Of a DNA stretch of 55,427 nt, positions 15,496 through 26,232 are shown one piece after another. The position numbers were made by a program, and so were the translations under genes. The stretch spans positions 1-55,427 of the forward strand of contig JBQTIB010000114.1 in the NCBI GenBank assembly GCA_052389435.1. Direction: 5' to 3'. The notes below the pieces were generated by a model, which saw only the letters and a program-made list of their open reading frames with translations, was not told where the DNA came from and searched no databases. Every line of letters starts with the position of its first letter. Within the stretch, counting starts at the first letter, position 1. The stretch comes from JBQTKD01 sp052389435. Its GTDB lineage: Bacteria > Actinomycetota > Actinomycetes > Sporichthyales > Sporichthyaceae.

Positions 15496-16575
15496 ATGGG
15501 TTCGGTTCGTGTAGCAATCGTCGGCGTGGGCAACTGCGCCTCGTCGCTGGTCCAGGGCGTTGAGTTCTACAAGAACGCCGACCCGAGCCTGCGCGTGCCC
15601 GGTCTCATGCACGTGCAGTTCGGGGACTACCACGTCGGCGACGTCGAGTTCGTCGCCGCGTTCGACGTGGACGCCAAGAAGGTCGGCACCGACCTGTCCG
15701 AGGCCATCGGCGCCTCCGAGAACAACACCATCAAGTTCGCCGACGTGCCGCCTTCCGGCGTCATCGTCCAGCGCGGCCACACCCTCGACGGTCTCGGCGA
15801 GTTCTACCTCGAGATGGTCGACGAGTCCGACGCGGAGCCGGTCGACGTCGTGCAGGCCCTCAAGGACGCCCGCGTCGACGTGCTCGTGTCCTACCTGCCG
15901 GTGGGTTCGGAGCTCGCGGACAAGTTCTACGCGCAGTGCTGCCTCGATGCGAAGGTCGCCTTCGTCAACGCCCTCCCGGTCTTCATCGCCTCCGACCCCG
16001 ACTGGGCGCAGAAGTTCACCGACGCCGGTGTCCCGATCGTCGGCGACGACATCAAGTCCCAGGTCGGCGCGACCATCACCCACCGCGTCATGGCCAAGCT
16101 GTTCGAAGACCGCGGGGTGGAGCTGCTGCGCACCTACCAGCTCAACTTCGGCGGCAACATGGACTTCAAGAACATGCTCGAGCGCAAGCGCCTGAAGTCG
16201 AAGAAGATCTCCAAGACCCAGTCGGTCACCAGCCAGATCCCGCACGAGATGCGCAACGCCGACGTCCACATCGGCCCGAGCGACCACGTCCCGTGGCTCG
16301 ACGACCGCAAGTGGGCCTACGTGCGCCTCGAGGGCAAGAGCTTCGGCGACACCCCGCTGAACCTGGAGTACAAGCTCGAGGTCTGGGACTCCCCGAACTC
16401 CGCGGGCGTCATCATCGACGCAGTGCGCGCAGCGAAGATCGCGCTGGACCGCGGCATCGGCGGCCCGCTGCTCTCGGCCAGCAGCTACTTCATGAAGTCC
16501 CCGCCGGAGCAGTACGCCGACGACGAGTGCCACCGCGCCGTGGAGGCCTTCATCGCCGGCCAGGTCGAGCGCTAG
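15496..16575 (+). CDS. ino1: Inositol-3-phosphate synthase
   Basis: A 359-residue NAD-dependent enzyme converting glucose 6-phosphate to 1L-myo-inositol 1-phosphate, the entry to mycothiol and phosphatidylinositol. The Rossmann motif GVGNCASSLVQG is near the start. DVDAKKVGTDLSEA, SYLPVGSE, GDDIKSQVGATITHR, LNFGGNMDFKNM and the C-terminal DAVRAAKIALDRG are typical of the actinobacterial short form (about 360 residues). ATG 15496 is set by AAGGAG nine bases upstream; an ATG 18 bp earlier lacks a ribosome site. It lies behind padR and is followed by a strong terminator. Confidence 0.96.
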   Translation: MGSVRVAIVGVGNCASSLVQGVEFYKNADPSLRVPGLMHVQFGDYHVGDVEFVAAFDVDAKKVGTDLSEAIGASENNTIKFADVPPSGVIVQRGHTLDGLGEFYLEMVDESDAEPVDVVQALKDARVDVLVSYLPVGSELADKFYAQCCLDAKVAFVNALPVFIASDPDWAQKFTDAGVPIVGDDIKSQVGATITHRVMAKLFEDRGVELLRTYQLNFGGNMDFKNMLERKRLKSKKISKTQSVTSQIPHEMRNADVHIGPSDHVPWLDDRKWAYVRLEGKSFGDTPLNLEYKLEVWDSPNSAGVIIDAVRAAKIALDRGIGGPLLSASSYFMKSPPEQYADDECHRAVEAFIAGQVER

Positions 16576-16591
16576 CCATCGCCTGTCGCAG

Positions 16592-16622
16592 GAGCCCGGT
16601 TCCCCCGAGGGGAGCCGGGCTC
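16592..16622 (+). terminator. Hairpin terminator after ino1
   Basis: Eight-base arms GAGCCCGG (16592-16599) and CCGGGCTC (16615-16622) enclose a further TCCCC/GGGGA pairing. It lies 16 bp past the stop and no long T-run follows. Confidence 0.75.
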
Positions 16623-16869
16623 TTCGGCGTTGCGCCGCAACGAAACCGCAGCCGACCCTTTGCACGGACGCAACCGTCCCGCTGCGTGGGGAGTGCACCG
16701 TGGGGGAAGAACCTCGATGGATCCCACAACGGTTGTGCATCGCGCGGGAGGGACAGACCAGGGCATGCCATCCCACACCCGGTCAGAGTTCACTGGCACT
16801 TTCGGCCACTGTTGCGCCGATCGGGTGACGGGCCTGCTCGTTCCGCGTACGCGCCTCTGCGCCTCGATC

Positions 16870-16875
16870 TAGCCT
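16870..16875 (+). promoter_or_regulatory. -10 box of leaderless MFS gene
   Basis: TAGCCT ends six bases before ATG 16882 and there is no Shine-Dalgarno, so transcription should start at the A of the start codon. Confidence 0.45.
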
Positions 16876-16881
16876 CGAAAA

Positions 16882-18228
16882 ATGTCCTTCACCGCCGACC
16901 TGAAGACCGTGGTCGGCCATGGGAACTTCCGGCGCCTCTACTTCCCGCGCCTGGCCAGCCAGGCCTCCGACGGCCTGTTCCAGGTGGCGCTGGCGTCCTA
17001 CATTTTCTTCACCCCGGAGCGTCAGGCCTCCGCCGGCGCGGCTGCGGCGACGTTCGCGACGCTGCTCTTGCCCTACACCTTCGTCGGCCCGTTCGCCGGG
17101 GTGCTGTTGGACCGGTGGAGCCGCCGCCAGGTGTTGATCTGGACCCCGATCGTGCGGGCCTCGCTGCTCTGCGTGATCGCCGCGTTGGTGCTCATGGGCA
17201 ACACCGGACCGGCGCTGTTCGCCTGCGCCCTGCTGGCCCTGTCGGCCGGGCGGTTCTACCTCAACGCCGTCGCCGCCTCGATTCCGAACGTCGTCGCGCG
17301 GCGCGATCTGGTGATGGCGAACTCGGTCTGCATGACCTCCGGTTCGCTGTGCGCGCTGGCCGGCGGCGGCCTCGGCCTGGCGCTGCACCGCCTGCTGCAG
17401 GCGCCCACCCTGCTGATGCTCGGCACGGCGGTGGGCTACCTCGTGGCGGCCTCGCTGGCCGTTCGCATCGCCCGCAACCTGCTCGGCCCGCACCTGCACG
17501 AACCGCCCCCGCCCGCCCGGCAGGCCGTCCGCGCAGTCGCCGTCGGCCTGGTCTCCGGAGCGAAGCACGTTCTCGATCGCCCGGCCGCGCGCAACGCGCT
17601 CGCGGTGCTCGCCGTCCAGCGGTTCTGCTACGGCACCGGGACGATCGCGACGCTGCTGCTCTACCGGAACTACTTCCACGAGACCCAGGAAGTCGACGCG
17701 GCGATGACCGGCCTCGGCGCCGTGTTCGCCGCTGCGGGCCTCGGGTACTTCGTCGCCGCGATCATTACACCGCAGATCACCCCGATCATCGGTCCCTCGG
17801 GGTGGATCGCGATCGCGATGGGCGCGGCGGCGGTGTTCGGCTTCGCCCTCGCCGCCCCGTATCAACCGCCGCCGATCGTGCTCGGCGCCTTCCTGCTCGG
17901 CCTTGCCGCCCAGTCGGTGAAGATCTGCGTCGACTCGATCGTCCAGGGCGCGATCGACGACGAGTTCCGCGGCCGCGTCTTCTCCTTCTACGACGTGCTG
18001 TTCAACTCCGCGTTCGTCCTCGCCGCCGTGGTCGCCTCGTTCACGATGCCCGCCTCCGGCAAGAGCTACGCGATCCTGGCCGCGGTCAGCCTGCTCTACG
18101 CCCTCGCCGGCGGAATCTACCTGCGCTCGGTCGTGTGGCCCCGTCGCGTCGCGCACGCGTTCGAGGTCCCCGCCCATCTGGTGCCCGTCCGAGTTCGAGC
18201 CGACGAGGACTCTCGCCCGCGCTCCTGA
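16882..18228 (+). CDS. MFS transporter
   Basis: A 448-residue polytopic membrane protein with about ten to twelve hydrophobic segments and the MFS loop 2-3 motif variant GVLLDRWSRRQVL. The first ten residues (MSFTADLKTVVGHGNFRRLY) lead straight into TM1. The fold resembles MFS_3/enterobactin-exporter-like efflux proteins, but the substrate cannot be read. It stands alone: a leaderless-type start, and convergent with phoX with six bases between stops. About 260 bp upstream (16623-16881) hold no gene that I can support. Confidence 0.85.
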   Translation: MSFTADLKTVVGHGNFRRLYFPRLASQASDGLFQVALASYIFFTPERQASAGAAAATFATLLLPYTFVGPFAGVLLDRWSRRQVLIWTPIVRASLLCVIAALVLMGNTGPALFACALLALSAGRFYLNAVAASIPNVVARRDLVMANSVCMTSGSLCALAGGGLGLALHRLLQAPTLLMLGTAVGYLVAASLAVRIARNLLGPHLHEPPPPARQAVRAVAVGLVSGAKHVLDRPAARNALAVLAVQRFCYGTGTIATLLLYRNYFHETQEVDAAMTGLGAVFAAAGLGYFVAAIITPQITPIIGPSGWIAIAMGAAAVFGFALAAPYQPPPIVLGAFLLGLAAQSVKICVDSIVQGAIDDEFRGRVFSFYDVLFNSAFVLAAVVASFTMPASGKSYAILAAVSLLYALAGGIYLRSVVWPRRVAHAFEVPAHLVPVRVRADEDSRPRS

Positions 18229-18234
18229 TCGACC

Positions 18235-20181
18235 TCACGTGCCGATCACGCCGCCGTCGTTCTTTGTGATCACCACGGTCGCGGACCGCGGGAGGTCCGT
18301 CGGTCCGAGGTTCGGCCACGTGCTGGCGTTCGCGGGAGTCAGGTGCGCCTCCTCGCCGGGGTGCTGCACGTTGAGGAACATCGTGCGGTGATCCGGGGTG
18401 GCGGTGATGCCGGTGATCTCGCAGCCGTTGGGCCCGGTGAGGAAGCGGCGGATCTCGGGGACCGCGTCCGTGCTGCCCGGCGCCGCCGCCGGACGGGTCG
18501 TCAGATCCGCGCAGAGCATCTGGTTGTTGCCGCCGCCCTCGCCCGGCTGCTGACCGGGCTTGTGGTCGGTCTGGATCCACAGCCGGCCGAACGGGTCCGC
18601 CCACAGCCCGTCCGGCGAACCGAACGCGTCCTCGGCGGCGATCGTGGAGCCGTCGCCCGAACCGAAACCGGCGCCACCCATGGCGAGCAGGTTCCACGCG
18701 AACTCGAGGCCGGTGTAGTCCCCGCCCTTCTCCTGCCAGCAGACGATGTGCCCGAACGGGTTCGGCGTCCGGGGATTGACCGCGCTCGGCGTCTTCGGGT
18801 TGGCCGCGTCGGCCGCGTGGTTGGTGCACGTCAGATACACGCTGCGCGTCGTGGGATTGGTGGCGACCCACTCCGGGCGGTCCATCGGTGTTGCGCCGAG
18901 GAGCGTCGCCGCCTGCCGGGTCTTGATCAGCACCTCGCCCTGGTCGGCGAAGCCGTTGGCCTGCGTCAGCCCGGACTGCCCGTGCACCAGCGGCAGCCAC
19001 GTCCCGGTGCCGTCGTCGTTGAACTTCGCGACGTAGAGCGTTCCTGCGTCGAGCGGGCTCTGCTTCCTGGCGCGCAGTTGCCTCCACGGCTTGGCGGAGA
19101 CGAACTTGTACGCGAACTCGTTCACTTGGTCGTCGCCCATGTATACGACGACCCGCCCGTCGCGCGCGACGACGACCCACGCGCCCTCGTGCTTGATGCG
19201 GCCGAGCGCGGTTCGTTTGATCGGCGTGGACGTCGGGTCGAACGGGTCGATCTCCACGACCCACCCGAAGCGGTTCGGCTCGTTCTGCTCCGTGGGCCCG
19301 ACCGCGAAGCGCGGGTCCTTCGTCGCCCAGCGCTGCTTGTCTCCGCCGATCCCGTAGCGCTTGATCAGGTCCTGCGCCTCCGGGCTGTACTCGGTCACGG
19401 GCTTGGTCAGCGCGAAGTACTGGTTGAAGTTCTCCTCGCACGTCAGGTACGTGCCCCACGGGGTGAACCCGTTCGCGCAGTTGTTGAACGTGCCCAGCGG
19501 ACGGGTTCCGCTGGGATCGGCGGCGGTTTTCAGCAGACGGTGCCCGCGGGCCGGACCGGCGAAGGTCATCGGGGTGTTCGCGGTGATGCGCCGGTTGTAC
19601 CGGCCGCGGACGACCTCCCACTCCCGGCCGCGCCGAATCTGCACGACGGAGACGCCGTGCGCCGCCTGCGACCTGCGCACGTGCTCGAGCGTCCACGTGT
19701 CCACTGGCGGCAGCGGGCCGAGGGCCGTGCCGGTCTGCAGGTGGATCTCGTCGGCGTACTCGTGGTTGAGCACGAGCAGACCCTCGCGACTGCTCCCGCG
19801 GATCGGGAAGAAGTGCAGCCCGTCGTGGTGCATGCCGAGCTGGCGCTCCTGGTCCGCGGCGCTGTTGGCCCCGGGCTTGAACGCGGGGTAGGGCGCGAGG
19901 ATCGGGGTGCCCCACGGGATGAACGCCGTGGCGGTGTAGCCGTCCGGGATGCGGATGGCGTCCTCCGTGCTCCGGGTGATCGGCGTGAAGCCGAGAAGCG
20001 GCTTTGGGGCGCCCGGGGCGCGGACGATCGCGGCCGCGGGCCCCGCGGCGAAGTACGCCGCGGCCGTCGCGAGCCCGCCGGCGAGCACCGCGCGCCGGGA
20101 CAGCCGTGCGTGGACGACCTCGCCGAAGTGCGGTGCCGTGCTCGGATTCAGGCAGGCGTCGTCGTCGTGGATCTCGGGCAC
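18235..20181 (-). CDS. PhoX-family alkaline phosphatase (DUF839), Tat-exported
   Basis: 648 residues. A twin-arginine signal (LSRRAVLAGG, Arg29-Arg30, then an Ala-rich hydrophobic stretch ending AGPAAA) predicts export of a folded, cofactor-containing enzyme. The mature part has PhoX landmarks: LVLNHEY, FNNCANGFTPWGTYLTCEENFN, EIDPFDP, ALGRIKHEGA, YMGDD and FGRLWIQTD. PhoX enzymes are Ca/Fe phosphomonoesterases that release phosphate outside the cell. It starts at GTG 20181 behind a GGGGGG stretch. It is monocistronic and convergent with the MFS gene. Whether a Pho box controls it is not visible to me. Confidence 0.9.
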   Translation of the reverse strand: MPEIHDDDACLNPSTAPHFGEVVHARLSRRAVLAGGLATAAAYFAAGPAAAIVRAPGAPKPLLGFTPITRSTEDAIRIPDGYTATAFIPWGTPILAPYPAFKPGANSAADQERQLGMHHDGLHFFPIRGSSREGLLVLNHEYADEIHLQTGTALGPLPPVDTWTLEHVRRSQAAHGVSVVQIRRGREWEVVRGRYNRRITANTPMTFAGPARGHRLLKTAADPSGTRPLGTFNNCANGFTPWGTYLTCEENFNQYFALTKPVTEYSPEAQDLIKRYGIGGDKQRWATKDPRFAVGPTEQNEPNRFGWVVEIDPFDPTSTPIKRTALGRIKHEGAWVVVARDGRVVVYMGDDQVNEFAYKFVSAKPWRQLRARKQSPLDAGTLYVAKFNDDGTGTWLPLVHGQSGLTQANGFADQGEVLIKTRQAATLLGATPMDRPEWVATNPTTRSVYLTCTNHAADAANPKTPSAVNPRTPNPFGHIVCWQEKGGDYTGLEFAWNLLAMGGAGFGSGDGSTIAAEDAFGSPDGLWADPFGRLWIQTDHKPGQQPGEGGGNNQMLCADLTTRPAAAPGSTDAVPEIRRFLTGPNGCEITGITATPDHRTMFLNVQHPGEEAHLTPANASTWPNLGPTDLPRSATVVITKNDGGVIGT

Positions 20182-20299
20182 TGTCGGTCCCCCCGGGGCG
20201 TGCGGAAGGGACCGGGCGACGGTCCCGGGGGGACGCTAGAAACCGCAGGTGGCCGGCAGGGATAGTGCACGTGAGCCGCAGGCGACCAACAGCCCAAGC

Positions 20300-21313
20300 T
20301 CAGCCGGAGTGGATGACGTCCCGCTCCTCGGCGAAGTGGCACGCGCTCGGGTGCGCGGCCGCGCGCTCGACGAGTTCGGGCTCCTCCGCGGCGCACTTGT
20401 CCTGCGCCTTCCAGCACCGGGTACGGAACCGGCAGCCCGACGGCGGATCGGCGGGGCTCGGGACGTCGCCGGTGAGGCGGATGACCTCGCGCCGGCCGCG
20501 CATCGTCGGGTCCGGCACCGGCACGGCCGAGAGCAGCGCCTGGGTGTAGGGGTGGGTGGGGTGCTCGTAGATCTCGGTGTCGGTGCCGATCTCGGCGATC
20601 CTGCCGAGGTACATGACGGCGACGCGGTCGGAGAGGTGGCGCACGACCGAGAGGTCGTGGGCGATGAAGATGTAGGACAGCCCGAACTCGTCCTGGAGCT
20701 GCTCGAGCAGGTTCATCACCTGCGCCTGGATGGAGACGTCGAGCGCGGAGACCGGTTCGTCGCAGACGATGATCTCCGGGCGCAGCGCGAGCGCCCGGGC
20801 GATGCCGATGCGCTGGCGCTGACCGCCGGAAAACTGGTGCGGGTACCGGTTGATGTGTTCGGGATTGAGGCCGACGACGTCGAGCAGGTCGCGAACCTTC
20901 TTCTGCCGGTCGCCCTTCGGCGCCACCTCGGGATGGATCTCGAACGGCTCGCCGACGATGTCGGCGACGGTCATCCGCGGGTTGAGCGAGGAGTACGGGT
21001 CCTGCATGACGAGCTGGATCTGGCGGCGCAGCTTGCGCTGCTCGTCGCCCTTGAGCGTGAAGATGTCCTGCCCGCCGTACCAGGCGTGGCCGGCCGTCGG
21101 TTTCTCCAGGCCCATCAGGAGCTTGGCGACGGTGGACTTGCCGCAGCCGGATTCGCCGACGAGGCCGAGGGTTTCGCCGCGGTGCAGGTCGAAGGTGACG
21201 CCGTCGACGGCGCGCACCGCCCCGACCTGACGCTTGATCACGATGCCCTGGGTCATCGGAAAGTGCTTGACCAGGTCGCGGACCTCGAGCACCACTTCGT
21301 CACTGGGCGCCAT
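20300..21313 (-). CDS. Dipeptide/oligopeptide ABC transporter ATPase (DppF/OppF type)
   Basis: 337 residues. It contains Walker A GESGCGKST, Q-loop VMQDPYSSLNPRMT, signature FSGGQRQR, Walker B IIVCDEP and switch His in FIAHDLS. The C-terminal oligo_HPY extension has SGCRFRTRCWKAQDKC, whose cysteines resemble the Fe-S binding pattern known in this family. ATG 21313 follows AGGAGGTG. It is the last gene of the leftward permease operon, 29 bp after the DppD-type gene, and powers uptake with it. Confidence 0.93.
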   Translation of the reverse strand: MAPSDEVVLEVRDLVKHFPMTQGIVIKRQVGAVRAVDGVTFDLHRGETLGLVGESGCGKSTVAKLLMGLEKPTAGHAWYGGQDIFTLKGDEQRKLRRQIQLVMQDPYSSLNPRMTVADIVGEPFEIHPEVAPKGDRQKKVRDLLDVVGLNPEHINRYPHQFSGGQRQRIGIARALALRPEIIVCDEPVSALDVSIQAQVMNLLEQLQDEFGLSYIFIAHDLSVVRHLSDRVAVMYLGRIAEIGTDTEIYEHPTHPYTQALLSAVPVPDPTMRGRREVIRLTGDVPSPADPPSGCRFRTRCWKAQDKCAAEEPELVERAAAHPSACHFAEERDVIHSG

Positions 21314-21342
21314 GGGCGAACACCTCCTGCAGCGACGTGGGC

Positions 21343-22403
<1,061 letters not shown>

Positions 22404-22407
<4 letters not shown>

Positions 22408-23342
22408 CGCTGCTTCGGGTCCAATGCGTCCCGCACGGCGTCGCCGAGCATGATGAAGGCGAGCACGGCCAGGGACAGGAACAGGCTCGGGAACAGCAGC
22501 ATGTGCGGCGAGGTCCGCAGGTAGTTGCGGGCGTTGCTGATCTCGATGCCCCAGGAGATGGCCGGGTCCTGCAGGCCGATGCCGAGGAAGGACAGCGCCG
22601 CCTCGGCTCCGATGAACGCACCGAGGGTGATGGTCGCGTAGACGATCACGGGCTGCACGGCGTTCGGGAGCACGTGTACGCGCAGGATGCGCGGCGTCGT
22701 CGCGCCAAGCGCGCGGGCCGCGTGGACGTAGTCGGATTCCTTCACCTGCAGGACCGTCGCGCGCATGATGCGGGCGATGTTCGTCCACCCGAGCAGGGTC
22801 AGCGCGAGCACCACCTTGGCGACGACGCCGGCGAAGCTCGGCCGCTCCCCCGAGGGGAAGGACGTCAGCACGATGATCGCGCCGAGCAGGAACGGGATGC
22901 CGTAGAAGACGTCGGTGAGGCGGGACATCACCGTGTCGATCCAGCCGCCGAAGTACCCCGAGGTCATGCCGACGACGACGCCGATGATCGAGACGCCGAG
23001 CGCGGCGATGCCGCCGACGAGGATCGAGGCGCGGGCGCCGTAGATGGTGCGGGCGTAGACGTCGCAGCCCTGCACGTTGCGGCCGAACCAGGCCTCGCCC
23101 GAGGGCTTGTCCCGGCTCAGTTCGAGCAGGCAGGACTTGGGGTCGGAGTTGGTGAACAGCCCCGGAAAGACCGCCATGACGACGAACAGCAGGATCAGCG
23201 CCGAGGAGACGATCACCACCGGGTTGCGGCGCAGGTCGTCCCAGGCGTCGCGGCCGAGCGAGCGCGGCTTGTCCGTCGCGACGCCGGCGGGAACGGGGGC
23301 CTCGCCCGTCGGAAGGGTGCCGATCGACCCGGGGTCACTCAT
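22404..23342 (-). CDS. Dipeptide/oligopeptide ABC transporter permease (DppC type)
   Basis: 312 residues with the OppC N-terminal region (SLGRDAWDDLRRNPVVIVSSALILLF) and six membrane segments. The EAA-type coupling loop is DYVHAARALGATTPRILRVHVLPN. An extracytoplasmic loop after TM1 has two cysteines (SCLLEL, VQGCDVYAR). It overlaps the DppB-type gene by eight bases upstream and the DppD-type gene by four downstream. Confidence 0.92.
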
Positions 23343-24258
23343 AGCGAATCCTCGGGTCGAGAACGGCGTAGAGCAGGTCGACGATCAGGTTCACCAGCAG
23401 GAAGACCAGGATCAGGACGGTGACGACGCCGGTCACGGTGGCGCCTTCGCGCAGGTTGATCGCCTTGAAGATCAGGCCGCCGACGCCGTCGATGTTGAAG
23501 ATGCCCTCGGTGATGATCGCGCCGCCGAGCAGGGTGCCGAAGTCCGCACCGATGAAGGTGATGACGGGGATCAGCGAATTGCGCAGCGCGTGGACGCCGA
23601 TCACCCGGCGCTTGGGCAGACCCTTCGCCTTGGCCGTGCGCACGTAGTCCGCGCGCAGCGTCTCGGCCAGGCTCGTTCTGGTTATTCGGGCGGCGTAGGC
23701 CAGCGACAGACTCGCCAACACGAACCCGGGCATGATCAGTTGCTCGAAGGTGGCATCGCGCGAGGTGACGGGCAGCCAGCCGAGTTTGACCCCGACGAAG
23801 AACTGCAGCGCCGTGCCGGTGACGAACACCGGCACCGAGATGAGCACCAGCGTCGCGAACAGCACCGAGTTGTCGAAGATGCCCTTGCGGCGGATCGCCG
23901 AGACGATGCCCGCGACGACGCCGATGAGGATCTCGAAGGCGATCGCCACCATCGTCAGCTTGACCGTGGTGGGGTAGGTGCGCTGGATCTGGTCGACGAC
24001 CTTCTCGCCGTTGACCGCCTCGCCGAAGTCGCCCTGGAGCACGTTGCCCATGTACTTCGCGTAGCGCACCGGTACCGGGTCGTCGAGGTTGAACTTGTCG
24101 GTGTAGGCGGCCACGAAGGCGTCCGGGCAGGGCCGCTCGCCGCACTTGCCGGCCAACGGGTCGCCCGGGAGCGCGTAGACCATCGCGAAGACGAGGAAGG
24201 TGGCGCCGAACAGCACCGGAATCATCTGCAGGAGGCGACGCGCCGTATAACGGCCCAT
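23335..24258 (-). CDS. Dipeptide/oligopeptide ABC transporter permease (DppB type)
   Basis: 307 residues. The N-terminus MGRYTARRLLQMIPVLFGAT and six TM helices match DppB. The EAA loop is ADYVRTAKAKGLPKRRVIGVHALRN. The first periplasmic loop carries KCGERPCPD. It is the first gene of the permease/ATPase unit and lies 163 bp downstream of the binding-protein gene, so it may have its own promoter or be read through from it. Confidence 0.92.
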   Translation of the reverse strand: MGRYTARRLLQMIPVLFGATFLVFAMVYALPGDPLAGKCGERPCPDAFVAAYTDKFNLDDPVPVRYAKYMGNVLQGDFGEAVNGEKVVDQIQRTYPTTVKLTMVAIAFEILIGVVAGIVSAIRRKGIFDNSVLFATLVLISVPVFVTGTALQFFVGVKLGWLPVTSRDATFEQLIMPGFVLASLSLAYAARITRTSLAETLRADYVRTAKAKGLPKRRVIGVHALRNSLIPVITFIGADFGTLLGGAIITEGIFNIDGVGGLIFKAINLREGATVTGVVTVLILVFLLVNLIVDLLYAVLDPRIRYE

Positions 24259-24380
24259 CGGACGGCCTCCTGTCCTCCAGTCCGGGCGGGACCGGCGTTG
24301 CGCTGTGCTGCCTACCTCTTGTGACCTGCGTCAAACACGTGGTGGGCCAGCGTAGGGGATCCAGGTGACCGCCGATGACC

Positions 24381-24394
24381 CCCCCGATCGGGGG
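24381..24394 (-). terminator. 14-bp palindrome between binding-protein and permease genes
   Basis: CCCCCGATCGGGGG lies about 27 bp after the binding-protein stop. It could form a stem that protects or attenuates the transcript, giving more binding protein than permease, as is common for such operons. Confidence 0.35.
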
Positions 24395-24421
24395 CGCCGA
24401 CGGTGGAGCGGCTGGGGCGAT

Positions 24422-26071
24422 CTAGCGCAGGACGATCGAGGTCAGGTCGTAGGTGCCGAAGACCGTGAACTTCGCCGAGGCGATGCGGTCGGAGAAGCCG
24501 CCGATCGACTTGGAGTACCACAGCGGGATGGACGGCATGTCGGCCTGGAGCATCTGCTCGGCCTCCTGGTAGGCCGCGATCACCTCGGCGGTCTCGGTCT
24601 TGCCGGCCGCCTCCCTCAGCTTCTTGTCGAAGGCCTCGTTGCTGTAGTCCCCGTCGTTGGAACCGGCGCCGGTGCCGTAGAGCGGGGCGAGGAAGTTCTC
24701 GATCGCCGGGTAGTCCATCTGCCAGCCGGCGCGGAACAGACCCTTCATCTCGCGCTTGGTGATCGAGGTGCGGAAGGTCGCGAAGTCCACGCTCGGCTTG
24801 GCCAGGCACTCGGCGCCGAGGGTGTTCTTGATGCTGTTGCAGGTCGCCTCGACCCACTCCTTGTGCGAGGAGTCGGAGTTGTAGGCGATCGTGATCGGGC
24901 CGTCGTGGCCGCCGGCCTCGTCGTAGAGCTTCTTCGCCTGGTCCTTGTTGAACTCGCAGTACGGACCGCAGGCGCCGGCCTTGTAGCCGTCGACGACGGG
25001 GGAGACCCAGCCGTTGGCGGGTTCGCGGGTGCCGTTGAAGGCGACGTCGATGATCTGCTTGCGGTCGATCGCCATCGAGATCGCGCGCCGCAGCTTGATG
25101 TTGTCGTAGCTCTTGTCGGCCTTGGGCGAGGGGAAGTTGATCGCCTGGAAGACGCCTACGACCCGCTCCATCGAGCGGTTGTCGAGGTCGCTCTTGTAGA
25201 TGGCGTCGGCCAGCGCCGAGGCGGGCAGCTCGTCGGTCAGGTCGAGCTGGCTGGCGACGACCTCGTTGTACGCGGCGCCGGTGTCCTGGAAGACCTTGAA
25301 GGTGACGGTCTTGATCTTCGCCTTGGACAGGCGGTCGTAGTTCGGGTCGGCCTCGAGCACGAACTCGCGGTTCGGGTCGGCCGCGACCATCTTGTACGGG
25401 CCGGCGCCGACGGGCATCTTGCCGAAGGCCGCGCCCTTGTCGGCGAAGAAGGAGTCCGGCACCGCGGCGAACGCGGTGTAGCCCAGGCGCTGCGGGAACG
25501 TGGAGTTCTTCTCGTCGGTCTCGACGGTGAAGGTGTACTCGTCGACGGTCTTGAGACCGGACATCTCCTTCACCGTGGCCTTCTCGGCGGAGACCTCCTT
25601 GTAGCCCTTGATGACCTCGAAGAAGTAGGAGTTCAGCTGGGCGTTCTCCGCTGCCGCGCCGAAGTTCCAGGCGTCGACGAAGTTCTTGGCCTTGACCTCG
25701 GTGCCGTCGCTGAACTTCACGCCGCGCTTGAGCTTGATCGTGTACTTCTTCGCGTCCTTGGTCTCGATGGACTCCGCGATGTCGTTCTCCGCCTTGCCCT
25801 CGGGGCTGTAGCGGACGAGCTTGGCGAGCACGTTGTCGAGCAGGTTGCCACCGCAGGTCTCGTTGGTGTTGGCCGGCAGCAGGGCGTTCTGCGGCTTGCA
25901 CCCGCGGACGCTGATCGCACCGCTCGGGCCGCCGTCGGCGCTGCCTGCGCTCGCGCCGGGTTCTGCGGCGACGGGGGTGTCGTCGTCGCCCCCGCCACAG
26001 GCCGCCAACGTCAGCACCGCGGCCACACCCAGTCCTACGGCTCGGTAGCCGCGCTTGCGCTGGACCTGCAT
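24422..26071 (-). CDS. Dipeptide/oligopeptide-binding lipoprotein (SBP family 5)
   Basis: 549 residues. A lipoprotein signal (GVAAVLTLAAC) gives a lipidated Cys and a Gly/Asp-rich tether. The body has SBP_bac_5 features: YTIKLKRGVKFSDGTEVKAKNFVDAW, GAGPYKM, LRRAISMAIDRKQIID and GWQMDYP. ATG 26071 is preferred over GTG 26077 because GGGGAG lies five bases before the ATG. It feeds peptides or similar solutes to the permease encoded downstream. Several cysteines (ACGPYCEF) may form a disulfide outside the cell. Confidence 0.92.
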   Translation of the reverse strand: MQVQRKRGYRAVGLGVAAVLTLAACGGGDDDTPVAAEPGASAGSADGGPSGAISVRGCKPQNALLPANTNETCGGNLLDNVLAKLVRYSPEGKAENDIAESIETKDAKKYTIKLKRGVKFSDGTEVKAKNFVDAWNFGAAAENAQLNSYFFEVIKGYKEVSAEKATVKEMSGLKTVDEYTFTVETDEKNSTFPQRLGYTAFAAVPDSFFADKGAAFGKMPVGAGPYKMVAADPNREFVLEADPNYDRLSKAKIKTVTFKVFQDTGAAYNEVVASQLDLTDELPASALADAIYKSDLDNRSMERVVGVFQAINFPSPKADKSYDNIKLRRAISMAIDRKQIIDVAFNGTREPANGWVSPVVDGYKAGACGPYCEFNKDQAKKLYDEAGGHDGPITIAYNSDSSHKEWVEATCNSIKNTLGAECLAKPSVDFATFRTSITKREMKGLFRAGWQMDYPAIENFLAPLYGTGAGSNDGDYSNEAFDKKLREAAGKTETAEVIAAYQEAEQMLQADMPSIPLWYSKSIGGFSDRIASAKFTVFGTYDLTSIVLR

Positions 26072-26232
26072 TCGCACTCCCCAAAATAAGCTGAAGATCG
26101 TTCAGAATTCCGTCTGAGACCAACGCTACGTGTGGGGACAGGGGGGTCACATACACCGTTACCGACTCGTCATCCCATTGGTGGCAAGCCGTCCGGCGTG
26201 TGTTCGTTGATCCCGGTTTGTGCCGTTTCGTC

